Below, piece by piece: positions 1-11,090 of a stretch of 64,000 nucleotides of DNA. The position numbers and the translations under genes were made by a program. The notes beneath the pieces were generated by a model that was not told the origin of the DNA, did no database searches, and saw nothing but the letters and a program-made list of their open reading frames with translations. The stretch is from positions 2,409,801 to 2,473,800 of the forward strand of contig CM030931.1 in NCBI GenBank assembly GCA_018136815.1, in the 5' to 3' direction. Position 1 is the stretch's first letter, and each line of letters starts with the position of its first letter. This DNA comes from Isochrysis galbana. Lineage: Eukaryota; Haptophyta; Isochrysidales; Isochrysidaceae.

Positions 1-95
1 CGAGGGAGGCCACTTCAGAGGTGCTGACGGGCTGAAGCCCGTCAGCAGAGGAAGGCGGGCAGGCGGGCTTGAGCGAGGGCGAGGACGGCGGCGGG
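1..95. repeat. Dispersed repeat with hairpin, inverted copy of 37805-37896
   Basis: Bases 2-93 are the reverse complement of 37805-37896 with about two mismatches. Both copies contain an inverted repeat with 11-nt arms (gctgacgggct / agcccgtcagc) around a 2-nt loop, at 23-46 here and 37852-37875 there. Here it abuts the 202-bp repeat array directly. What element it belongs to is unknown. Confidence 0.8.
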
Positions 96-2010
96 TGGTC
101 CCTGTGCATTTGGTGTCTGGCGGGGCCCCCCATCTGGATGGATCGTCGAAATCGGGCACGCAGCGCGCCCGGCATCAGCTTGAAGTTGGGCTCTCCCGGC
201 CTCGCTCGGAGACGTCAAACGTCGAATGGGCTCGGCGGATGGCTGATATCCACGAGATTTCGGCGCGCGGCCCACGCGATTGGTGTGACTGTGTGGGTGG
301 TCCCTGTGCATTTGGTGTCTGGCGGGGCCCCCCATTCGGATGGATCGTCGAAATCGGGCACGCAGCGCGCCCGGCATCAGCTTGAAGTTGGGCTCTCCGG
401 CCTCGCTTGGAGACGTCAAACGTCGAATGGGCTCGGCGGATGGCTGATATCCACGAGATTTCGGCGCGCGGCCCACGCGATTGGTGTGACTGTGTGGGTG
501 GTCCCTGTGTATTTGGTGTCTGGCGGGGCCCCCCATCTGGATGGATCGTCGAAATCGGGCACGCAGCGCGCCCGGCATCAGCTTGAAGTTGGGCTCTCCC
601 GGCCTCGCTCGGAGACGTCAAACGTCGAATGGGCTCGGCGGATGGCTGATATCCACGAGATTTCGGCGCGCGGCCCACGCGATTGGTGTGACTGTGTGGG
701 TGGTCCCTGTGCATTTGGTGTCTGGCGGGGCCCCCCATCTGGATGGATCGTCGAAATCGGGCACGCAGCGCGCCCGGCATCAGTTTGAAGTTGGGCTCTC
801 CGGCCTCGCTCGGAGACGTCAAACGTCGAATGGGCTCGGCGGATGGCTGATATCCACGAGATTTCGGCGCGCGGCCCACGCGATTGGTGTGACTGTGTGG
901 GTGGTCCCTGTGTATTTGGTGTCTGGCGGGGCCCCCCATCTGGATGGATCGTCGAAATCGGGCAGGCAGCGCGCCCGCCATCAGTTTGAAGTTGGGCTCT
1001 CCCGGCCTCGCTCGGAGACGTCAAACGTCGAATGGGCTCGGCGGATGGCTGATATCCACGAGATTTCGGCGCGCGGCCCATGCGATTGGTGTGACTGTGT
1101 GGGTGGTCCCTGTGTATTTGGTGTCTGGCGGGGCCCCCCATCTGGATGGATCGTCGAAATCGGGCACGCAGCGCGCCCGGCATCAGTTTGAAGTTGGGCT
1201 CTCCAGGCTTCCCTCGGCGACGGCTCAACGTTCAATGGGCTCGGCGGATGGGTGATTTCGACGAGGTATCGGGGCGCGGCCTGTCAGATTGGCGTGACCA
1301 TGCGGGTGGGACCTGTGTATATGGTATCTGGCGGGGTCTCCCATCCTGATGGATCGTCGAAAACGGGCACGCAGCGCGCCCGCCATCGGTTCGAAGTTGG
1401 GCTCTCCGGGCTTCCCTCGGCGACGGCTCAACGTTCAATGGGCTCGGCGGATGGGTGATTTCGACGAGGTATCAGGGCGCGGCCTGTCAGATTGGCGTGA
1501 CCATGCGGGTGGGACCTGTGTATTTGGTATCTGACGGGGTCTCTCATCCTGATGGATCGTCGAAAACGGGCAGGCCGCGCGCCCGCCATCGGTTCGAAGT
1601 TGGGCTCTCCGGGCCTCGCTCGGCGACGGCTCAACGTTCAATGGGCTCGGCGGATGGGTGATTTCGACGAGGTATCGGGGCGCGGGCTGTCAGATCGGCG
1701 TGACCATGCGGGTGGGACCTGTGTATTTGGTATCTGGCGGGGTTTCTCGTCCTGATGGATCGTCGAAAACGGGCAGGCCGCGCGGCCCCCATCGGTTCGA
1801 AGTTGGGCTCTCCGGGCCTCGCTCGGCGACGGCTCAACGTTCAATGGGCTCGGCGGATGGGTGATTTCGACGAGGTATCAGGGCGCGGCCTGTCCGATTG
1901 GCGTGACCATGCGGGTGGGACCTGTGTATTTGGTATCTGGCGGGGTCTCCCATCCTGATGGATCGTCGAAAACGGGCACGCAGCCCGCCCGGTCTCGACT
2001 TGAAGTTGAG
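96..2010 (+). repeat. Tandem array of ten ~202-bp monomers (family R1)
   Basis: The core 'atggatcgtcg' recurs at 138, 340, 541, 743, 944, 1146, 1349, 1552, 1755 and 1958, a period of 201-203 bp. The first six monomers form subtype A (gctgatatccacgag) and the last four subtype B (gtgatttcgacgagg), so there are two blocks of locally homogenised units. The array reads open in several frames on both strands, but this follows from high GC and a period near a multiple of three. I see no protein-like domain. Related monomers occur at 31560-32245 and, inverted, at 53930-54190. Confidence 0.9.
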
Positions 2011-2015
2011 CTTTT

Positions 2016-2530
2016 CAAGCTTTTGCGATTTTAGCGTCTTCTGTCTTTTTTTGATTACGTTTTGTTGTTGGGGCCCAAGGGGGGGGTCCGGGTCCTAATG
2101 GACCCCGGATATGTGCTAGTTGGGTGTATTGGGAACTTTCTACCGTGAAAAATCCTCAAATTTCCTCAATTCTGAGATGGTCATTTTTTCACCCCTTATA
2201 AAAAAACACTGTTTGACCGCCCTAAAATTCGAATCGCAAATTTCGAGACCAAAATCTGCAAACCTGGACTTGAGACCATGGGGAATCCGAATATCCGAAT
2301 CTGTGTGTCTTGTGCGTCAGTGGCAACACGGGGAACTGTTCAATTGTAATTGTGAGCGCGTACCTTACACGAATATTCATGTCTACAGCCTACAGCCTTC
2401 AGATGAGCAGGAATACAACAATCTTGAGATGCTCGCTAACAACTTTGAATCCATTGAAAGAGAGTTTCTTGGCAGTGAGTACACAACTTATGATTGGCCA
2501 GAAGAGTACCTTTACACAAAATAAAGGAAG
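2016..2530 (+). repeat. Conserved tail module of family R1
   Basis: Directly after the R1 array. It contains 'gtttgaccgccctaa' (about 2213) and a stretch around 2230-2415 that returns at 16206-16400 (+) and 30735-30935 (-). The part around 2016-2230 returns at 32246-32480 (+). A 134-codon open frame covers 2120-2524, but it is mostly repeat sequence. Its end could be a captured coding fragment, which I do not recognise. Confidence 0.7.
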
Positions 2531-2629
2531 AGGGTCATGATTGGAAGGTAGAAGGTAGTTCCACTCTATCCATCCTACTCCTACCGGAACCTACAGGGAG
2601 CCTTTTTAGCCCTTCATTTACCCATTGTA

Positions 2630-2880
2630 GCTGGTGCCCTCCGCACCCCCATAGTGAGTGACCAGGCTCCATGCTAGGAATAGGAGGGAGGAGGGGATCT
2701 CACCGCAATGGCAATGGACCCCGCCATATCCAACCACACCCACCCCCCACGACCCGAGCCCCTTAGTAGTGCACGAGGGGAGGCGCCGCAAGGCAGGTTG
2801 TTGAAGGGTAGGAGAGGAGTGAAGGCGTGGTAGCATAGCACGTTACTAGGCCACGCGTGGGGCGAGAATATTCAAAGATT
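2630..2880 (+). repeat. Right-end fragment of dispersed family R2
   Basis: Contains the R2 right-end signature: a C-rich stretch, 'tagtagtgcacg', a G-rich stretch, then a closing segment resembling 'gcggtgagaatattaaa'. It is a diverged counterpart of 17310-17490 and 53380-53557 in the same orientation. No gene is seen between 2530 and 3270. Confidence 0.5.
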
Positions 2881-2974
2881 TTTTATGATGTCACGGACTT
2901 GTACTCGTACTCTAGAGATGGTACCAACTAGGAGTACTCTAGTACTCCGGAGTAGGTCGTACATATGTAAAATC

Positions 2975-3135
2975 ATCTCCCCCCCCCCTTCTCTCTCTCT
3001 CCCCCCCCGCGGGGGCTCCTCTCGCCTCCGCGGGCGGGGGGGGGGGGGGGGGGGGGGGGGGATGGGGGAAGGGGGGGAAGGGGGGGGAGGGGGGAAGGGG
3101 GGAGAGAGGGGAAGGGGGGAAGGGGAGGGGCGGGG
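2975..3135 (+). promoter_or_regulatory. Polypyrimidine/polypurine tract upstream of the ataxin-2-like gene
   Basis: A CT-rich tract is followed by more than 20 consecutive G and then G/A-rich sequence, ending about 135 bp before the predicted start codon. Comparable GA/CT tracts lie just upstream of several other genes in this window, so a promoter role is plausible. No TATA box is evident. Confidence 0.35.
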
Positions 3136-3270
3136 GGGCGCAGCCGAGAGGAGCCGAGAGGGGTCCGCCGGGCCACGCCGCGCGCGACCCACACAGCCGC
3201 ACGCAGCAGCAGCTCGCAGCCGCCGCAGCGCGCTGCCCGCCACAGAGCCGCCCAAACCGAGCAGAGAGCG

Positions 3271-5386
3271 ATGACATCGGTCGCCACGCGTGCCAAGTCG
3301 CTCGCAGGCTCCGCGAAGATCGCCTCGGCAGGAGTCAGGTGACGCGGCGCTTGCTGTGCCCTGGCTGCCAAGCAAGCCTCTGTGCATCGCTGCAGGCCTG
3401 CGCAATGGATCTGCGCAATGGATCCTACGCAAAGCCTGCAGGCGGTGCACGGCAGGGGAGGAGGGCTGAACAGGCGCACTTCCGCCGTCCTCATTATGCA
3501 GGTCGACGAGACAGCCTCTGCATGAGTACTCGGCCACGCCAAAGGACCGTTTCTACTTTGCCATGGAGACTTTAGCGGTGAGCGGCTACTGCTAGCCGCA
3601 TGCACTTTGCGCGCGGTTAAGATTGATGCTCTCGGAATCTGGTATCTGCTGTCGGGTTGTCTCCTGATGCAACTGGAGCTCTGAGCCCTAAACGTGTGCT
3701 GCTGCAGGGTCGCTGGGTCAGTGTCCAGCTTACTGATGGACGCACATTTGATGGCATTCTTAACTGCGTTGATGGAACTCAAGGTAAAGGCGACGAGCCA
3801 CTGCAGCGCGAGCTCATCCTCTTGATCGCCAAGGAACGGCTTCCGCTTGACGCCAAAGTTGTGAAGCCTGAGAAGATGCTCGCCTTTAAGGCGGAGGACA
3901 TCGTCATGATGGAGGCCTGCGACGTCAACATGTTTTACAATGAGAGCGCGGGTGGCCCGGTTCGAAACAAGGGCAGGGTTGAGGCTGACACTGAGATTGA
4001 GGTCGCCGACCGTGCTCGGCTGGGGAAAGAGCGTGAGTTGGTGGCCGCGACCGCCTGGCTGGATGGCGCAAAGACGGATGGCTCCCTCGAAGGATCCGCT
4101 TCCGTTGCGTATAAGCCAGGATGGGACCAGTTTGCTGTCAATGAGAAACTGACGGGAACGCAATCCAACTACTCGGAGGTGAGTGTGCTGGCCCTGTTTC
4201 GAGCTGTCTGGCTCACGGAAGCAAGAGCGTGCGTACACAGACACAGACACACACCACCGTCGGCGCGTTTCTTCTGAGCAAGTTCCCTTTCAATGCCCAT
4301 CAGGAACTATACACCACCAAGCTGTGTGCATCGGACTTCTCCGAGGACCAAATAGAGCACGCGCGACGCCTTGCACGCGAGATTGAGGGCAAAGCAACAG
4401 ACAACATTCATGTTGCAGAGGAGCGTGGACAGCGCCCACTGGCAGAGGCTGACGACATGGATGAAGAAGATAAATACTCGACGGTGCTTCAGACTGGGCG
4501 GGCAGGAGAGAAGCCCGTTAAGCAGGCAGCGGCGAAGGCGCCACAGGCTGCGCCCGACGAGCCAACATCGAGCAAACTGGCAGTGGAGAGCAAGCCGACG
4601 AGCAAGCCCGCTGCACAATCCGGGAAAGCCTCGATTGCCGACGCCCCGCCGGCTGCGGCTGCCCGACCGCCCCCGCCGCCGCCGACGCCACCGCCTGCAG
4701 CTCCACCTGGTTCTGCTGCGCCTGCATCAGCCAATTCAGAGGTACCAACAACTGCAGCACCACGCTCAAAGCTTCGTGCCGAAGCCAAGGCATTCGTCCC
4801 AGGCGGCGGCGGACGATGCATGAGTACAACAACAACACCGCCGCAATGCATGGCAGGTGCTCCTGTTGGGGGTATGCCGCCCAATGGAGTTGCCGGCATG
4901 TACGCCGCAACCAACCTTGGGGCGATGGGAGGGAGTCCAATGATGGCAGGCCCTCAAGGCGGCCTCATGTACGCCCCGATGGGGTCCCCACAGGCGATGG
5001 GGTTGGCGCCGGCAGGGATGGGTGGTCCGAGGTCACTAGGGGGGATGATGATGGTACAACGGCCCGTCATAATGGTTGCGGGACCGGGAGGGCAGATGGT
5101 TGCTGCGCATGGCGGCATGGTTCAACCTGGCATGGCTTACCAAGGAGGGATGATGCCTATGAGTGCCGGAGGCACATTAATGGGTCAGGCAATGCCGGGA
5201 GGCGTCATCCTTGCAGGCGGGCCCCAGGGTGGCATGCGACCAGCTGGCGCTCGCCCCATGGCGGGGCCCCAGCAAATGATGCGCCCAGGGATGATGCCCG
5301 CTGGCGGGCAGATGCAGCACGGGTACATGATGCCTGGTCCGGCTCCCGGAGGAGCTTACGCGCCTCAAGGATACCCACCAATGTGA
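3271..5386 (+). CDS. Ataxin-2-like RNA-binding protein (Lsm, LsmAD, PAM2)
   Basis: Exons 3271-3338, 3502-3577, 3708-4178 and 4304-5386 join in phase with GT-AG borders, giving 565 residues. An ataxin-2-type Lsm fold starts near residue 36 (DRFYFAMETLAGRWVSVQL) and crosses the second intron. The LsmAD region (about 170-240) has YKPGWDQFAVNEKL, ELYTTKL and RRLAREIEG, the last two joined exactly by the third intron. A PAM2 motif (AEAKAFVPGG, near 360-373) should bind the MLLE domain of poly(A)-binding protein. The remaining ~190 residues are rich in Met, Gly and Pro. Known family members act in mRNA stability, translation and stress-granule assembly in the cytoplasm. The ATG at 3271 is the first in frame with exon 2. 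The family assignment is firm; the short first exons are inferred from splice signals and phase. Confidence 0.9.
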
Positions 5387-6470
5387 AAGCTGCCATCTTA
5401 TGGGGTGACATCAGAAACGAGCCATTGGCATGTTTCTCGAAAAGCAACGTCGGCCATTTTACCTCCCTGTCAGTCTACGGCTCCTCCCCGGCTGCTTGCA
5501 CATGTTGCATGTGGTCTTAGAGGGAATGCATTCACTGAGAAGAAACAGGTGGCTCCTGCGTGTAATGGTGTTGCGAGGCCACATAAGCATAGAGAAGCGG
5601 CGACAAGTGCGGCGTGTCGACAGTGCGCGCCCTGGAGGAGCTACAGATGCTTCCTTAACGGCAAAACCGCGTTGTCACACTGTTGCGCAAGCTCGTGGCG
5701 AGCCAGCGACAGCACTCATGCTACCCGTACCCCACAAGAAGGGGATTTTGGAGTGCACCCGTACACTTTATGTATGAGGTCTAGGTGCTAATGCTGCGCA
5801 CATTGCACGACCGGATCGCAGAGAGCTTTAGCCACTTAGACCCCAATTACTTCTATTTATGTACAGGTATAAATTGTGCCAACCCATCTATTTTTATTTG
5901 CCACGCATGAGCACACCTTTGCTTGGCCCAAAAGCGGCGGCTTGCCTTTTATCCGGTACCTACCACAGGCTTGTGACGAATCGCGCCTTGACTTAGGGGG
6001 TTAGAGGGCGACGAGGAGGGGAGCGGAACGGCGAGAGGCTCATCCACATGCAGGTGTGTGGTGTGGCAGGGCAAGAGGGAATGGCGAGCTCATTCATCCA
6101 GCACCTGCATGGAGGGAGGCGGGAAGAATGGCTTGGGCACATGCACATGCGCACACGATACATGTATGGCGCGCACCCCCAGAATCGAAAGACGGGGGAG
6201 GGAGCGGAGGGGGGGGCGAGCGTGGGGTGAGGGCGTTGTCGATATTTTCCTGGAGTTGTGGGTAGTGTACTAGTGGCAGTAGCCGGCATCCGGCATCTTC
6301 AAACAAAGTGTTTTACGCTCTTGGCTTTCAGCTTTCAGACCTCAGTAACGACTTCCGACAAGCCTGCCACTAGCTAGCGCCCCCCCCTGCCCCGCTTGCT
6401 TGGCGCTCGTTGTAGTGCACGTGGGACATTGATCGTGGGTCCGCAGGCCCACCCCCCGGGAAACCGAAGA
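5387..6470. other. Intergenic, 3' flank of the ataxin-2-like gene
   Basis: No convincing gene. The first few hundred bases are probably 3' UTR. A 'gttgtagtgcacg' motif at about 6409-6421 resembles the R2 right-end signature without further similarity. Confidence 0.4.
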
Positions 6471-6479
6471 TATATGTTA

Positions 6480-6830
6480 CCCCCCAGGAGCCAACGCCCC
6501 CCCAGGAGCTCTCGGGGGCCCCCGAGAGCTATCGGGGGGAAATTTTCTCCCGATCGCCAACAGCCCCACCGAGAGCTATCGGGGGACCGAGAAAATCCCC
6601 CGAGAACTGTTGGCTGTTGGGAGATTTTACGTCCCCTGGGGAGCTATCGCGTTTTAAGGTCGGCCCCCAATAGCTATCGGGGGCGAAAGGCGGCCCCCGA
6701 TAGCTATTGGGGGGGAAACGACGGGCGCCAATAGCTATTGGGGGAAAACGACGGTCGCCGATAGCTATCGGGGGGCTGTCCTCGAGCCCCCAGGCGCTAT
6801 TCCCCCCCGTGAGCTGTCAGGGTGACGGTC
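6480..6830. repeat. Cluster of GC-rich palindromes with a ~30-bp phase
   Basis: A perfect 24-bp palindrome lies at 6507-6530. It is followed by many copies of a core of the form cccc(c)gatagctat(c/t)ggggg. The 'tagctat' centres at 6671, 6701, 6732 and 6762 are 30-31 bp apart. A wider inverted pair (ccaacagcc near 6558, ggctgttgg near 6611) encloses another core. The cluster could form hairpins in single-stranded DNA or RNA. No coding capacity is apparent and its function is unknown. Confidence 0.8.
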
Positions 6831-7600
6831 CCATTTCGCTGGCATTCACCTCGTGGTCTGTCTCTGTTCATACCTCAATCTTACGGTGCTGTTACGATGA
6901 ATCTTATGGTCGTTCTGGTGGCGGTGCCTTGCGACTTTTCGACACTACAACGAGACTCTCGTCGGTGAGAGTATGGAGGTAAGGGTGTGTGTGGGATGGA
7001 GTGGAGCTGTGGCTGTGTTGCATGTGGGGGCAAGAGGATTGATGTATGTAACATGTGAGGTACAGTCCAGAGACATGGGGCACGGGCCACCGGACACATG
7101 GGAGGCACGCAACGGAGGAGCTGAGGACGAGCGAGGGACCTCGACCGGCATGCGGTCACGCGAGACGAGAACGAGGACGAAGAGCACACAAGGCAGGAGG
7201 CCACAGGAGCGCTCAAGCGATAGCGCTGAGCGTACAAAAGCTACCGGAACGAGAGAAGACACGCGGGGGGGGGGAAAGGAGAGAACGCGCGGGAAAAGAA
7301 AGAGACGACAGTGGGCGGAAAACACTCAGTGGGAACGGGGAGAGAGGGAAGGAGGGACGAGGCGAGAATTGGGAAAGAGGGACGTGAGGGGACGATCCTA
7401 TCGGGAGCGGGCGGGAAAGGTGAGCGTGATACGGAACTAGACAACGAAGGGGGGTCACGCGAGGAAACCTAATGGCGGGAAAGATGCGAAGAGGTATGAA
7501 CAACCCCCCCTACCCGCGACACCCCCCCCGATGCGAGAGTCGGTGTCCGGGCGACGAACGCAGCGCAGAAGGCGGGGAGGGACGGGGCAAAGGAGCGAGG
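6831..7600. other. Purine-rich spacer downstream of the copia relic
   Basis: From about 7100 to 7470 the + strand is strongly G/A-rich. No gene is supported. I searched for a direct repeat shared with 9880-10400, as LTRs would require, and found none: the other flank is pyrimidine-rich on this strand. Confidence 0.4.
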
Positions 7601-7603
7601 TGG

Positions 7604-9877
7604 TCAGGCGGACGCGTGAGCCCATGCGTTGGTGGCGTAGCGGACGCAGGCATCGAGCTTGCGCTTGGGTAGCCATTTGGTGAGGAAATCGGCGGCCATG
7701 TGCTCGGTGCCGACGTGACGTAGAGCGACTTCGCCGGACGCAACGCGTTGAAGAAGGACGTGATAGCGACGCATGAAGTGGCGGGCGCGGGAGGGAGCGG
7801 AGCGCAGGGAGCCGACACGCATGTTTGCAAGGTTGTCGGTGCCGACGAGGGTGGGCCCGTCGAGGTGGACGCCGATGGCGCGTAGGATCTCGCGGGCGTA
7901 CGAGACACTTTCAGCAGCTTTGCAGGAGGCGATGCCCTCTGCCTCCATGGAGGAGTCGACGACGAGAGCGAGCTTCTTCGTTTGGTGAAGGATTGCCCCG
8001 CCGCCGAAGGTCAAGAGGATGCCGTAGATGTTGCGGTCGCCCCAAGTTGCGTCGGCGAGAGCTTCGAGGTGGGCGGGGGCGGGCTCGGACGTATCGACGT
8101 GCGCGGCGATGGCGGCGGTGAAACGCGGCGAGGTAGAGAGGGCGAGGCCGCCGTACGTGATGCCGACGTCTTTCTCGCGGTGGGCGATGACGAGGGTGGC
8201 GCGCGCGACCTCGTAGGCCGCGGCGGGCGGTGAGGACATGACGCATGACAGGCGGTGGAGGAGGAGGGAGATGCGCGGATGAAGTAGTTCGATGAATTTG
8301 AGCGATCCGATGAGCTGCTGGGTGCGGACCTGAAGCGGCGATAGTTTGCGTGAACCGTGGGGAACGAGATCGAGGCCGTCTGCGAGGTCGGTGAGTTTCT
8401 TGCCAACGGGGAGCGGAGGGAGGGGCTGACCGTCGAGGAGCTCGGGGAGATGTTGTCGGGCGGCTTCGATGATTTTCTGGGGCATAGAGAGGGAGAGGGA
8501 GCGGGAAGCGCGGTCGCGGGAGATGGAGAAGCCTTTGAACGAGGTAGGATCTGAGTCATAGCGGACATCGCCGAAGAGGGCGGAGAGGTGGGCGTAGAGG
8601 TCACGGCTGACCTGACGGGCGAGGGCGGAATCTTCGGAGAAAAGAAGATCATCGACGACGACGAGGAGGCGGCAGAGGCCGCCTGGGGAGGCGAAGGTCC
8701 ATAGGTCGTTGACGTCTTCGGCGCGAAGCCAGCCGCGGGAGGCGAGCTCGGCGTAGAGACGGTCCTGCCATTCGCGTCCGGCCGGCTCCTCGCCCCAGAG
8801 GGAGCTAGCACATTCGACGCAGAGCGGCGAGCCGTCGTCGGCGGTGAGATGAGCGAGGGTGGTGGGGAGGGCGAGGTAGGTGAGGGGCCGTTGTTGGCGG
8901 ATGCCGTTCATGTATGCGTTGGGCACGTCGGCTTTGGCGAGGTCGTGGTCGCGGATGGCGGCGTCGGCGAGGATGGTTTTGATGGTGAGGTCATCGGCGA
9001 CGGAGGAGAAAGTGATTATGTGGGCGGTGGATGGGTCGCCGGAGCGTTCGAGAAGGATTCGCCGACGACCGCCGTCGGCGCAGTGGCGGGATTTGAAAGG
9101 ATTACGCTCGTCGAGCCCGCCAGTGGCGGGGTCGATCTTGATCTTGCGGGCGGTGACAACCGGCGAGATGGGGATGCCCTGTTCGCGGGGAACGGAGACG
9201 GGAACGAGGCGATTTCCGGGGAAGGCGAGGATGCTGTGGAGGGCTTTCTCATCGGCGGCCAGCCACGCATCGCGCTGTGGCGATGCGAGAACTTCACGGG
9301 CGGTGGCAGGCACTGTGAAGCGCGCGGGGCCGGAGGGGGTGTTGACATCGACGACTTCTTGTGTGGCTTTGAGGCACGAGAGCTCGGGAGGGGCGGGGGA
9401 GATGAGGAGGAAAGGCGGAGGGGGAAGAGCTGCGGAGGCGGCGAGGAGGCGTGCGCGTGCAGCGTCGAGCGTGTCGGTGGTAGTGGCGAGGAAGGGTAGG
9501 GCGTCGTCGTCGAGGATGTGTTCGAGGATGGAGTTGTAAACGGCGACATGTTCCGTCGCAACGGTGGCTTCCATGGCGAGGGCGGCGGCGGCGAAAGCTG
9601 AGGCGGCGGCGCGAGACCGCGTAACGGGTCCGGGTCGGGGGGTGGGTGGGACGGAGGTTGGTTTGTTGTTAGTGTCGAGGAGGCGCCATTGAAAATCGGA
9701 GGAGGCAAGGTCGTGCGCGTAGGTGTCGTCGGCGTAGCCGTCGTAGGCGATGGTGTGGCGACGGCGGCCGGTGGTGTAGGTGTGGGCGTCGACAACGGTG
9801 GGTGTTGCGGGTAAGGGGGAGCATTCCACTCGACACGCTCTGTTCTTGGAGCGTGTCTCGGGAACACTCTCCTAACT
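7604..9877 (-). mobile_element. Ty1/copia retrotransposon relic: reverse transcriptase and RNase H
   Basis: An open frame of about 750 codons reads on the minus strand. It has the copia-type (RVT_2) order: KADVPNAYMNG (normally a DVKTAFLNG-like motif), a degenerate GLKQ-like WGEEPAGREW, and VDDLLF (the YVDD catalytic box). RNase H motifs follow: ADATWGD, SSMEAEG, GTDNLAN and the terminal RARHFMRRYH...HMAADFLTKWL. Gag, protease and integrase are missing. In frame there is no initiating ATG upstream of the conserved part, and a TAG stops the frame about 45 nt above the GTG at 9829. No LTRs were found at either side, so this is a 5'-truncated copy. The frame is intact through RNase H, which suggests fairly recent insertion. 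Confidence 0.85.
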
Positions 9878-9879
9878 AT

Positions 9880-11090
9880 GCAGTGCGCTCTATTCTAAGA
9901 GCGCCCCCTCCCTCTTCCCGCCCCTCTCCTCGCCCCTTCCCTCTCTTCCCTTCCTCCCCGGTTCCCTCGCATGCGGCTCCAAGCCTGGATCTCTTCCTTC
10001 CCTCCCTCCCGTACAACCCCAGCGGTTCCTTTGGTTCCCCCCGCTCCGACGAGTCTCGGAGTCCCGTGCGCTCGCCCCTCGCTTCGCTCGTCCGACGTCC
10101 GCCCCCCCCCCCCCCCTTTCTTTCCATTAGTCTTTCCCTTGTTCCTAGAGTTTCCCGCGTCCCCTTCCCGGTTCTCTCCCTTAGTTAGGTTTTGTGTCTT
10201 TTGTTTCTGGCGCGCTCGCTCGGAAGCAGCCCCTCCGTGTCCACCCCTCGTGTGCTCTGCCCCGCCCCGCTCGCTGTCATGCTCCCCGACCCTTCCGTCG
10301 TACCATGTAATAGGACTTCTGAGACCGCTCTCGCGTCGCTGTCACGCTCACCCTCTCCCTCCATCCATCACAATGCCCAAGTTCGAGCTCACAACCACAA
10401 GCACAAGCACAAGCACCTCACACATTCACCAACACAGCCACTCCCATGCCACTCCACACATCACAGAAGGGCCGCGGCTCGCCGCGGCCACTCGCTTAGG
10501 CGAGGAGAGATTAGCGCTTCTGGGCTCCCTTTCACGAGTGCCCCCCCCCACCCCACCCCACCTGCGTTGTTTTACCCGAAAGGGGTTTTCCCCCAGCGTG
10601 GACTCGAGGAGAGGACGTGCTGGGGTGCGCGGGGTCGGTGCGTGCACTGGTGGGAGGACAAATATCGAGGGGAGGGGGCAGTGCCCCCTCCCCCCGGTAG
10701 CACTCGGACACCTGGCTCGTCAGGCATGGCGAGATTCCGGGACGGAAAAGTTGTGTCCGATTAGCTAGTGGCTAGTGGGGTTGGCTAGGATCATATAACA
10801 TTGATTATTTTATTTTACATTATATTATTTTAGGTAGACGCTCTTACATGGCTATCGCACTACGTCCGACTGTAGGCCGCGAAAGGGCGAACATGTGTCC
10901 CCAAGCATAGCACAAAAACCAAGGACATGTCGTCCCAGGTCGTGTGCATCTAGCGTGTGCAAGCGCAACCTCTCATTGAGGCCATCACTATCGGAACGCC
11001 TTGTACAGTTTCTGTAGAGCACATTATTGGGAACAAATGACGTGGTAGCCTTCCACGTTTTCTACGCGAGGCAAATCCACACGCCTGCCT
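9880..11090. other. Pyrimidine-rich spacer, then 3' flank of the CDP-DAG synthase gene
   Basis: From 9890 to about 10350 the + strand is C/T-rich. An ATG at 10372 opens a 132-codon frame starting MPKFELTTTSTST, which is low-complexity and not recognised. AT-rich sequence around 10795-10840 could hold polyadenylation signals for the minus-strand gene ending at 11091. No gene is supported. Confidence 0.4.

Noticed and set aside
96-1260. Overlapping open frames of 200-270 codons on both strands of the R1 array
   Set aside because: They follow from the repeat period and the lack of AT-rich stops, no frame shows a domain, and period drift breaks every frame.
7240-10400. LTRs flanking the copia relic
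   Set aside because: The two flanks have opposite strand composition and no direct repeat was found by reading them side by side.
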